Source: FEN-1219 sp964503125 (lineage in GTDB: Bacteria > Pseudomonadota > Gammaproteobacteria > Steroidobacterales > Rariloculaceae). From it: a stretch of DNA of 64,000 nucleotides. The DNA lies in assembly GCA_964503125.1 (NCBI GenBank), contig CAZCZE010000036.1, positions 22,158 through 86,157 on the forward strand. Direction: 5' to 3'. How positions within the stretch are numbered: position 1 is the stretch's first letter; the number at the start of each line of letters is the position of its first letter. This document shows, in pieces, positions 1 to 7,310 of the stretch. Made by a program: the position numbers and the translations under genes. A model generated the notes under the pieces. The model made no database searches. It was given only the letters and a program-made list of their open reading frames with translations, and was not told where the DNA came from.

Positions 1-111
1 GCGAGCGATGCGGCTATAGACGTCAAGGAATACCTTGTGGTCGTGGAGCGCGAGCTCGAAAAGCAGCCGGGATGCCCGAAGGCCCCTGTGCTGAAAGAGT
101 CTTTCGCGTGA
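1..111 (+). CDS. C-terminal end of an unknown protein (partial)
   Basis: Reading frame 1 is open from the window edge to a TGA at 109-111, giving about 36 charged residues (EYLVVVERELEKQP is typical of a helix). The stop overlaps the GTG start of the methyltransferase gene (GTGA, 108-111), a junction typical of translationally coupled operon genes, so this is probably the preceding gene of the restriction operon. Too little is visible to name a family. Confidence 0.5.
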   Translation, partial: ASDAAIDVKEYLVVVERELEKQPGCPKAPVLKESFA

Positions 112-2336
112 GCGCTCCGCGCCCGTTGGAGACTGACTATCTGGCTCCTGCGGAAAGAGCGCTGAGATTAGCTAGCGCGACCCTGCCTGGTGATTCCTTT
201 GAAGCGAGGCTACAACTACTCGAGGCGTGCGCCGCGAGGTTCGGAGGGTTCGACCTTGCGCAGTTCGATGGTGTCTTCGGGATCACGCCTATCGCTGCCC
301 CCGGAAAATTGATCGAACTCGCTTCGATCATTGTGTTGGCAATCGAACGATCACCTATTCATCCCGCATTGGCGCTGAGCGCCCTTTCCCGAGAAGCTCT
401 TCAAGAATCGGATCGCAAAAGGACGGGCGCCTACCATACCGACTTCCGCCTTGCGCGCCGATTGGCAGAACTTGCAGCCGGACGTCTCTCCTACCGCTCG
501 AAAGCAATTGACCCAGCGTGCGGCGCGGGGATCTTGCTCGCCGCACTAACTGTCGCGGTATGTGGCATGGACAGAGCGAAGGTTGCTGCCTGGTTGGCCG
601 ACGGGATATTCGCTGCTGATCGCTCCGCTAACTCGCTACGCGCGACGCTACTTGCGCTGGCGTCAATGACCGATGACTTAGTCGCGCTGAAAAAGATGCG
701 CACGCGTTGGCTCTGCGGAGACAGTTTATTGGCGGAGCCCAAGGTGTGGTCGGAGATGGCACCCGGCGGGTTTGACGCCGTCATTGGCAACCCGCCTTGG
801 GAGAAGGTAAAACTGTCGCGCCACGAGTTCTTAAGAGCCAGTGGTGCAGCGCGTCACTATGGCGCAGATACAGAGGGACTCGATGAGGACCGGTTCAACG
901 AGCAGCGTAGCGACGTAGCGGACTACTCAAGACGGCTTTTGGCCCGCTATCCCGACCTGGCGTCCGGTGAGCCGGATTTGTACGTCGCATTCACGGCGCT
1001 GTCCTTTGAGCTTTGCCGTCCCGGCGGCACCGTGGCACTACTGGTTCCCGGCGGACTTATTCGATCGCAGGGGACGCAGCGCGTGCGACGCAGACTCTTC
1101 GATTCTTCGCAGTCTATTTCTCTCTCTGTCATCGACAATCGAGCCCGTTTCTTTGCGATCGATTCGCGGTTCAAGTTCCTAGCCATTGCATTGGTGAAAG
1201 TTAGCGGTGCTAGGGTTAGGCGGGAGCCCATTAGCCTGCTGCACGAACGGGGAACCACTGCCGGGATGGAGACCTTCGGCGCAGCGACTATCGGCCGCTC
1301 CGTGCTTGGCGAAATCCGTGGTGACCTAAGCTTGCCAGAAGTACGCAGTCAGGCTGAGTGGAGGGTTTTCCTCAAAGTATCGGCGGCAAGCTGCCGGTGG
1401 GACGATCCAGCGGCAGGATGGCGACCTCACTTTTGCCGCGAAGTTGACATGACCAAAGAGCGGCCGAAATTCCTAGCGGCGCCTACGAAAACCGCTCTGC
1501 CGCTCGTCGAGGGGCGCATGGTCCATCAGCACCGATTCGGTGTAAAAGGCTACTTCAATGGCAGCGGTCGCAAGGCGATTTGGACGGCCTTTCCGATAGG
1601 TCAAAGTCGCCTTACCCCACAGTTCTGGATTGAACCGCCGCATGTGCCAGCTGGCAGCAGGAGCCGAGCTGAGTCATCGCGCTTGGGTTTCTGCGACATT
1701 GCAGGGCAGACGAACGAGCGATCCCTTATGGCTGCGTTGATCCCTCGTCGCGTGTTCTGCGGAAACAAAGTTCCCACCATTCTTTTTCCAGAGGACCCTT
1801 CCGTCGAGCGCCTCCTCGTTTGGGCCGCGATAGCAAACAGTTTCGTGTTCGACTGGATGTTGCGACGCGTGCTTACCACTACAGTGAACTACTTTCTCTT
1901 GCAGAGCATTGGGTTGCCGAAGCTGACCAAGGGCGGATTACCTTGGCAAAGACTCGCTACGTCCGCAGCGGCGCTGGCTGAGCTTGATGTCGCTGGAGCA
2001 AACCTTGCCTCCCACCGCCGCATGGAGCAGTTACGCGCAGAAATCGATGCCGAGGTAGCTGTCGCGTACGGACTACGTCTGAAAGACGTGGAGCTCATAC
2101 TCCGAGACTTCCCAATTCTTGATCGCGGACAACCCTCGTTGCCAAACGAGGCCGTGTCGACTATCACGATCGATACCGTCCTTGCTGCTGTGGCAGGTCG
2201 TGTCACTTCACGATCGAACCCTTGGCACCAACGGGCGCAGCAGGCTCGAGATCTAGGAGCAAGAGCGTACGTGCCTTCGGAAATCGCCGGAGAAGGCCGA
2301 TCACTCGCTGAAGACTCGGGGGTCACGAATGGCTAA
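108..2336 (+). CDS. DNA methyltransferase, N6-adenine type (Eco57I/type IIG-like)
   Basis: A protein of about 742 residues. It shows the S-adenosylmethionine motif DPACGAG (residues about 135-141) and the catalytic NPPW motif (228-231) of N6-adenine methyltransferases, preceded by TGAYHT (106-111), which resembles the segment before the methylase core in type I and IIG enzymes. The C-terminal half is long and probably recognises the target sequence. No PD-(D/E)XK motif was obvious, so cleavage is likely left to the McrBC-like genes downstream. I chose GTG 108 over an upstream ATG at 72 because it overlaps the stop of the preceding gene. The stop overlaps the next gene by 8 nt. Inference: it marks self DNA for the restriction operon. 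Confidence 0.8.
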   Translation: MSAPRPLETDYLAPAERALRLASATLPGDSFEARLQLLEACAARFGGFDLAQFDGVFGITPIAAPGKLIELASIIVLAIERSPIHPALALSALSREALQESDRKRTGAYHTDFRLARRLAELAAGRLSYRSKAIDPACGAGILLAALTVAVCGMDRAKVAAWLADGIFAADRSANSLRATLLALASMTDDLVALKKMRTRWLCGDSLLAEPKVWSEMAPGGFDAVIGNPPWEKVKLSRHEFLRASGAARHYGADTEGLDEDRFNEQRSDVADYSRRLLARYPDLASGEPDLYVAFTALSFELCRPGGTVALLVPGGLIRSQGTQRVRRRLFDSSQSISLSVIDNRARFFAIDSRFKFLAIALVKVSGARVRREPISLLHERGTTAGMETFGAATIGRSVLGEIRGDLSLPEVRSQAEWRVFLKVSAASCRWDDPAAGWRPHFCREVDMTKERPKFLAAPTKTALPLVEGRMVHQHRFGVKGYFNGSGRKAIWTAFPIGQSRLTPQFWIEPPHVPAGSRSRAESSRLGFCDIAGQTNERSLMAALIPRRVFCGNKVPTILFPEDPSVERLLVWAAIANSFVFDWMLRRVLTTTVNYFLLQSIGLPKLTKGGLPWQRLATSAAALAELDVAGANLASHRRMEQLRAEIDAEVAVAYGLRLKDVELILRDFPILDRGQPSLPNEAVSTITIDTVLAAVAGRVTSRSNPWHQRAQQARDLGARAYVPSEIAGEGRSLAEDSGVTNG

Positions 2337-2934
2337 CGACGGAAACGACCAACAAGTGGCGCGCATCCTCTACAAAGAAATCGTAGAGGGCGACCGTCGG
2401 AAAATACTTGCTCAATCCAACGACAGCGCCACAGGCGGTGGCGCGAGGGACTTTCGCTTCGGCTCGTATCCGCAACTGATCGCTGTGATCAAGAGGATGT
2501 TCCCCCAGACAGAGAAGACGCCGCGTAAGCGCGGTGGCAAAACCATCGAGATCGAGGTCTTTAGAGGGGTATTCTTCTGGCAGGATCGCAAGACTGGTGC
2601 TATGCGTAGCAAAGCGTCGTTTTTTGAGCCGCCGACCGACGTCCGTCCGACTGAAGGCCGGATAGTGAGAGTTCATGAGTACGGTTGCTTCGATACCGCA
2701 CTCATTCCGCGAGCCGGTTACACCAATCGGGTACTGTTGCTGTTGATCCAGCGTATGGACGGGAACGTGTGGCCACACTTCGTTACGGAAGAGTCGATAC
2801 GCACACCAGGGGCATGGGACGCAGCGGTCGCCAAGGAGTTGATCAGCTGTCTTGACGCGAAACGCCCGGAGCACCAAACCGTGATTGGATTCCGCGACTT
2901 CACAAATTCCTCGAGTTACTGCAATGGCAAATAG
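2329..2934 (+). CDS. Unknown 201-aa protein of the McrBC-like operon
   Basis: I do not recognise a family. The ATG lies inside the end of the methyltransferase gene (8-nt overlap) and the stop lies 11 nt inside the next gene, so the four genes form a compact operon. The protein looks soluble and strand-rich, with a basic stretch (KTPRKRGGK) near residue 65 and no signal peptide or membrane segment. The McrB-like protein encoded next lacks the usual N-terminal DNA-binding domain, so this protein may supply DNA recognition in trans. That role is inference from context only. Confidence 0.7.
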   Translation: MANDGNDQQVARILYKEIVEGDRRKILAQSNDSATGGGARDFRFGSYPQLIAVIKRMFPQTEKTPRKRGGKTIEIEVFRGVFFWQDRKTGAMRSKASFFEPPTDVRPTEGRIVRVHEYGCFDTALIPRAGYTNRVLLLLIQRMDGNVWPHFVTEESIRTPGAWDAAVAKELISCLDAKRPEHQTVIGFRDFTNSSSYCNGK

Positions 2935-4075
2935 TCTTTCGCCGGAATGCAAGGAGGCTCTGAGGCTGCTCGCAAGATCCAAGAACGTTCTTGTATCCGG
3001 ACCGCCCGGTACCGGGAAATCGAAGCTCTTAGCGGAAGTTGCCTTGGCCTTCGGCTCGACCGGCAAACCTCTCGCCGCTGGGCCTCCCCTCCATAATCCT
3101 GCCGGACCAGTGCCAATTCCGCCGGCGCTCGGTGTTGCGGCGCCTGGACTTGCCAAAGACTACCCTGCTGCGAATAGAGCCAATCGGAAGGTCTTTCGCA
3201 CTGTCTTCCACCAGAACTCCAAGAATCGTGATTTCGTGTCCGGCGTCATGCCGGTAGTGAACAAGGTTTCCGACGGGTCAGACTTCGAAATCGTCAGCGG
3301 AACGCTCTACCGCGCTAGCCAGCACGCTAAGACATCCGATGGCGCCTCACTTCTGATCATCGACGAGATCAACCGCGGCCCTGCCGCCCAAGTGTTCGGT
3401 GGCGCCATAGTGGCTATGGAGTCAAACAAGCGCTTGGGGCCCGACGGAAGTGCTCGCGGCGACACGTTGTTCTTCGAATTGCTGGAGCCCGCCACTGGGA
3501 AAATCGTGGAGTACGCGCTACCCCATGACCTGTACATTTTAGCCGCTATGAACCAGGCGGATGCCTCGGTTGAGCCGCTCGATGTGGCGTTCTTGCGCCG
3601 TTGGGAACCGTTGCGCTTGACGCCTGATGTTGGCGTGCTCCGAAATTATTACGGCTTGCCCGCAAACACTACGCCGCTCCCGATGTTGCCGGCGCAACCA
3701 CACGACGCCTTTGAAGCCTCAGTAAGGGCATGGAGTGCCATCAACGCTCAAATTAGTCTTGGGAGAGGATCTGAGTTTCAGATCGGACACGGCGTTCTCA
3801 TGTCGGACGCTAAGCCGGCCGAAACGACTCTAGAGGAAGCGCTTCGGTTCCTCTGCCCCGGCTGGGAGAGGATTAGGGCGCATGTCGAAGAGGTCTTTTT
3901 TGGCGACACACGAGGTATCGCTGCGACGCTCAACGCGCTAGACGGTCCACAGTTCAATCCATTCAAGCTAGGTGAAACGACGTTTGCTGACGATCTGCGC
4001 TACAAGCTGGATGGACCGCAAGCATTCTCGCACGAAAATATCTACCCGGCACTGCGGGCCTTCGCACGGGAATAG
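2924..4075 (+). CDS. McrB-like AAA+ GTPase subunit
   Basis: About 383 residues, almost entirely an AAA+ domain. The Walker A motif GPPGTGKS is at 26-33 and the Walker B motif with the McrB signature DEINRG starts at residue 147. The sensor region AAMNQADASVEPLDVAFLRR follows the McrB pattern (MNTADRS...LRRR). The segment FHQNSKNRDFVSGVMPV matches the FHPSYSYEDFVEGIRP region of McrB relatives. Canonical McrB has an N-terminal DNA-binding domain of about 150 residues, which is absent here because Walker A lies 26 residues from the start. ATG 2924 was chosen because it starts just before the fold and overlaps the upstream stop. It probably hydrolyses GTP to move on DNA with the McrC-like nuclease. 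Confidence 0.88.
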   Translation: MANSLSPECKEALRLLARSKNVLVSGPPGTGKSKLLAEVALAFGSTGKPLAAGPPLHNPAGPVPIPPALGVAAPGLAKDYPAANRANRKVFRTVFHQNSKNRDFVSGVMPVVNKVSDGSDFEIVSGTLYRASQHAKTSDGASLLIIDEINRGPAAQVFGGAIVAMESNKRLGPDGSARGDTLFFELLEPATGKIVEYALPHDLYILAAMNQADASVEPLDVAFLRRWEPLRLTPDVGVLRNYYGLPANTTPLPMLPAQPHDAFEASVRAWSAINAQISLGRGSEFQIGHGVLMSDAKPAETTLEEALRFLCPGWERIRAHVEEVFFGDTRGIAATLNALDGPQFNPFKLGETTFADDLRYKLDGPQAFSHENIYPALRAFARE

Positions 4076-4080
4076 CGTGC

Positions 4081-5388
4081 GTGATTGGTGCACGACACAG
4101 GTTCTCGTTAGTCGAATATGGACGGCCTGTTGACCTGAGCAAGCAAATCGCGACGTCAATCAATATCGATCGGTCGCGCGCCAATCAACTGCTAATTGAT
4201 GCTGGCAACCGAGCAGCGGCCGCGCTGGGGCTGTCTTACAACCCAATCAGCATAGACGCGCGAGGAGCTCGTGCGATTGATTTCGCCGGACTGATCCGCC
4301 TTGCGCCATCCCTTGAGCTTGAGGTCGCGCCGAAGTTTTTGGGGCTCGATGAGAGTGACGACAGCTGGCGCGAGGATTTCTTCTTTCTATCAACACTGTC
4401 GAGATACGGGCGGCTCCTGGCGAGAGAAAGGCTGGCAGCATCTGGAGGCGCGCCGCGTGACCTTTCAACGCTGGTCGCTCGCGCTCTGACGGGCATGTAC
4501 GAGACACACAAGCGCCGTCCACTACGTAGCTATCGGCGAACCGTCGAGGCGAGCTTTTCCCTTGAAGGAGATGCTGATCCAGTCGACCTGAAATCCCCCG
4601 GGCCCGAGGGGTTTGAACAGGAAGTCGTCCGATTTGACAGACGCAACGAGTGGAATGCTGCTCTTCGCGGCGCTGCGAGAGAGCTCCTTCCTGAAGTCAG
4701 AGATCCGTTCGCCGCGAACTCGTTGGTTAGGCTCATTGAAGACCTCTCTCCGCAGAGCATTCCTCGAAATAGGCGCAAACCTATCCCGGCCCGTCATCGC
4801 GTCTGGCGGCCGCTCTACGAACTGTCGCTAGATGTCCTTGATGGACTTGGCTTGAGCTTTGTCCAAGGCGATGCGCGTGCTCCAGGATACCTTATGGAGA
4901 CGTGGCGGGTCTGGGAAGACCTGCTAACGATTGGTGCTCGGCTCGGGTTTGGTAATTCTCTCGTTGTGCCCCAAAAGGGGTTTGCTCTGGGGACGAGACT
5001 GAAACCCGTGACAGGTGGCAGCCCAACTACGCTCTCGGTCTTCCCTGATTGTGTAATCGAGCCGAACGGCACGCGACCGCGCCTAATCCTCGATGCCAAG
5101 TACAAGAGCCGTGCGGAAAGGGGCCTGCAACGACTAGCGGAAGCAGACGTCTACGAAGCGCTCGCTTTCTGCAAGGCGACCGGATGCAACCGAGTGGTCC
5201 TGGCTTATCCAGCGCTACCGAGCGCCGCTAAGGTCGCTGTCGGAACCTGCGCCACCTTTGAGCGCGTGGAGGTCGATGGGATTCGCATCAGCGGCGTTGA
5301 GATAGAGACCAGAAAGATCTCGAAGACCGGCGCGCTCAGACAGTTTGCATCGGGGCTAGCGGCGCACCTACTGACGACAGTGGATTAG
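4081..5388 (+). CDS. McrC-like PD-(D/E)XK nuclease subunit
   Basis: A 435-residue protein with the McrC layout: an N-terminal part that would contact the McrB ring and a C-terminal nuclease fold. The catalytic pattern is visible as D323 (FPDCVI) and D338-A-K340 in the run LILDAKYKS, followed by a helical segment with Y and Q/E residues (DVYEALAF). The start is a GTG five bases after the McrB-like stop. Together with the McrB-like protein it should form the GTP-driven nuclease of the operon. A methyltransferase in the same operon makes this closer to LlaJI-type systems than to the plain methyl-directed type IV McrBC. Modification dependence cannot be judged from the sequence. Confidence 0.88.
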   Translation: MIGARHRFSLVEYGRPVDLSKQIATSINIDRSRANQLLIDAGNRAAAALGLSYNPISIDARGARAIDFAGLIRLAPSLELEVAPKFLGLDESDDSWREDFFFLSTLSRYGRLLARERLAASGGAPRDLSTLVARALTGMYETHKRRPLRSYRRTVEASFSLEGDADPVDLKSPGPEGFEQEVVRFDRRNEWNAALRGAARELLPEVRDPFAANSLVRLIEDLSPQSIPRNRRKPIPARHRVWRPLYELSLDVLDGLGLSFVQGDARAPGYLMETWRVWEDLLTIGARLGFGNSLVVPQKGFALGTRLKPVTGGSPTTLSVFPDCVIEPNGTRPRLILDAKYKSRAERGLQRLAEADVYEALAFCKATGCNRVVLAYPALPSAAKVAVGTCATFERVEVDGIRISGVEIETRKISKTGALRQFASGLAAHLLTTVD

Positions 5389-5427
5389 CGATCGCCGTGT
5401 GTGACTGCGTTCTCAGCTTCCGCGCAA

Positions 5428-6156
5428 TCACTTCTCGCTGTCGAAAAATCCGCGCTGACCGGGATCCGGTTGCCTTTGCTGAGCCCTAGTTTTCCTCTTG
5501 GCATTCTGGGCAAGTTCAGCTTGAGCGAGCGAAAAACCTTCAGCAAAGACCGCAAGCATCGCTGCCTTCCTGTCAGCAGAAAGACGAGGTATGCCAGCAG
5601 TGTCCGTCACCTTCAGTGCGCGCGGACTACCGGCTCTGCCCGCACTGAAATCGAGAACGACGAATCTCGCATGCTCCATGTCCGGATCATTGCGCATGAT
5701 GTCGTCGACAACCGATACAAACAAAGACAATCGTTCGCCGGCGAGGGGATTAGCCCGCCAAAAGCTGAACCATGGAAGGCAGATTTCTCCGTCGACCCCG
5801 TAAACAAGCGGCATGTGCACGGGCACGAGAAAGTCGCGGGCAACGGGGTAGTAGCGCGGCTCGATATCTTGAACGAAAGAGGCGTTCACTTCGCCGAAGT
5901 ACTGGCGAATGAGACTGAGCACCTCGAGGTAATTATCGCGAACGTATTGACGCGCAACGCTGCGCCGAAAACCTTCTGCGATCTGATCATAGGGCTCGCG
6001 GAACACCAGCATATCGCGGACAGCATCGAGAAGAGGCTTGTAGTTGAAGGTGGGGCCGTTGGCGGCAAGTTTTAGCAGTGCTCTCTTTACGTCGTGTGGG
6101 TCATCTCGCCAGAGACGCGCTAAGTGCTGCACAGACGGTACTTTCAGAATAGCCAT
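5428..6156 (-). CDS. Unknown 242-aa protein paired with a Panacea antitoxin (candidate toxin)
   Basis: I do not recognise the fold. The gene starts at an ATG with a GAGG ribosome site and lies 14 bp downstream of the Panacea-domain gene, so the two are probably co-transcribed. The N-terminal half is helical and charged; the middle (residues about 105-175) has alternating hydrophobic strands, including YYPVARDFLVPVHMPLVYG and LSLFVSVVDDI; the tail is basic and glutamine-rich (AKRKTRAQQRQ). There are no membrane segments. Panacea proteins are known antitoxins paired with very varied toxins, so the partner position suggests a toxin. An alternative is an accessory protein unrelated to toxicity. 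Confidence 0.65.
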   Translation of the reverse strand: MAILKVPSVQHLARLWRDDPHDVKRALLKLAANGPTFNYKPLLDAVRDMLVFREPYDQIAEGFRRSVARQYVRDNYLEVLSLIRQYFGEVNASFVQDIEPRYYPVARDFLVPVHMPLVYGVDGEICLPWFSFWRANPLAGERLSLFVSVVDDIMRNDPDMEHARFVVLDFSAGRAGSPRALKVTDTAGIPRLSADRKAAMLAVFAEGFSLAQAELAQNAKRKTRAQQRQPDPGQRGFFDSEK

Positions 6157-6170
6157 CGCTACCTCGTTCG

Positions 6171-6671
6171 CTACTGAACTTTGAAAGGAGCCGGCGCGCT
6201 CGAATAGTACAACAGGATCAAGCGGTCCTCGATTTTCATACCGGGGTTGATTTCGCGTTCATGATTCCAGGACCTGTACCAAGGCCCGCCTTCCGCATGA
6301 CTGAAGTCAACTAAGTCAGTGGCTCGTAAGCGGCTATAAAAATCGGCCACCTTGGTTAGGAGCGCAAGCGTTTCTTTATCAAAATCGTAGGTTACGACCT
6401 CTTTCTCACCTGACGTGGGATTGATCTTTGTAGCTCGACTAGTGATTGGGGCATCATCGAAACGCCGAAAATCCCGATAGAGGTAGCCCAACACTGGCCC
6501 GTACTGCCACGCTTGAAATCCGTGCTTGATCAGCGGCCGACGCAGTTCGACTAACGACCACACGTGACAGAAATACACAAGCTTCTGTAGCGAAAGGTTC
6601 GTGACGGCTCGTCCGCGGCTGTCACAGAAATCCAAGACAAAATTAGCAACTGCCCTGCCGTCCCACGTCAT
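6171..6671 (-). CDS. Panacea-domain (DUF4065, GepA/SocA-like) protein, candidate antitoxin
   Basis: About 166 residues. The Panacea signature is clear: AVANFVLDF, then LSLQKLVYFCHVWSL, then the tryptophan and GPV block FQAWQYGPVLGYLY (consensus LqKLlYfa...feAw.yGPV...lY). The family includes SocA and antitoxins of PanAT systems, which neutralise unrelated toxins. The ATG at 6671 gives the normal start just before the domain; a GTG at 6695 would add eight residues. It is the first gene of a two-gene unit with the 242-aa protein. Confidence 0.8.
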   Translation of the reverse strand: MTWDGRAVANFVLDFCDSRGRAVTNLSLQKLVYFCHVWSLVELRRPLIKHGFQAWQYGPVLGYLYRDFRRFDDAPITSRATKINPTSGEKEVVTYDFDKETLALLTKVADFYSRLRATDLVDFSHAEGGPWYRSWNHEREINPGMKIEDRLILLYYSSAPAPFKVQ

Positions 6672-6789
6672 GGCCAAATCTGCGCCGCTTCGCACATCCG
6701 AAAAAGCGCCGCCGAAAGCCGCCCACGCAGCGGCTGGATCCTAAGATTGCACGACATCGGCCAAGAACCTACGTCCGTTCAGCGGAAGA

Positions 6790-7237
6790 GTCAACGCGGC
6801 CTGCCGGCCCTGCTCCAGCTCGATCGCAACGGCGCGCCCGGGGCGTTGAAATCGATGCCGGCCCAGACGACGCTGGTCGGCGCATAGGCGACGACGGGCC
6901 CGACCAGGTCCGGAAACGTGGCGACGAGCACGAGCGCGAGCTCGGCCCCCTTCGACGCGCCGACCACGGCGACCTGCCCATCGCGCGTCGCGACCCGCGG
7001 GTTATCGCGCAGCCAGCATAGCGCCCGCTCGATGCGCTCGAGCCGCACCTCGATCAAGGCCGGCTGCGTCTTCGACGTACCGTGGTAGGCGAGCGCGAGT
7101 CACGCACAACGCTCCGCCCCGGCAAGCACAGCAGATACGTCGGGATGCCGCCGTCCGAGCCGCCGAGTGCCAGCACGCCGGGAACGCGCTCGCCGGTGTC
7201 GGCGCCGCGAAACGCGCGCGACGAGTCTTCCGACACG
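6790..7237 (-). pseudogene. Remnant of a BAAT/acyl-CoA thioesterase gene
   Basis: Two reading frames on the minus strand together spell pieces of a bile-acid-CoA:amino-acid N-acyltransferase/acyl-CoA thioesterase. One frame has GVLALGGSDGGIP (about 7160-7210). The other has LAYHGTSKTQPALIEVRLER, then ALCWLRDN and the nucleophile elbow GASKGAELAL (about 6900-7110). The frame changes near 7100, both ends are missing, and the C-terminal His/Asp region is absent. It is a decayed gene fragment between two defence genes and a likely leftover of the chromosome before island insertion. Confidence 0.7.
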
Positions 7238-7310
7238 CAGTCATGTAACTATGCGGGCGCTTGCGAAGGATGGTTGTCGGCAACGGTCACCGAATAGGTT
7301 GTAGTCCGAC

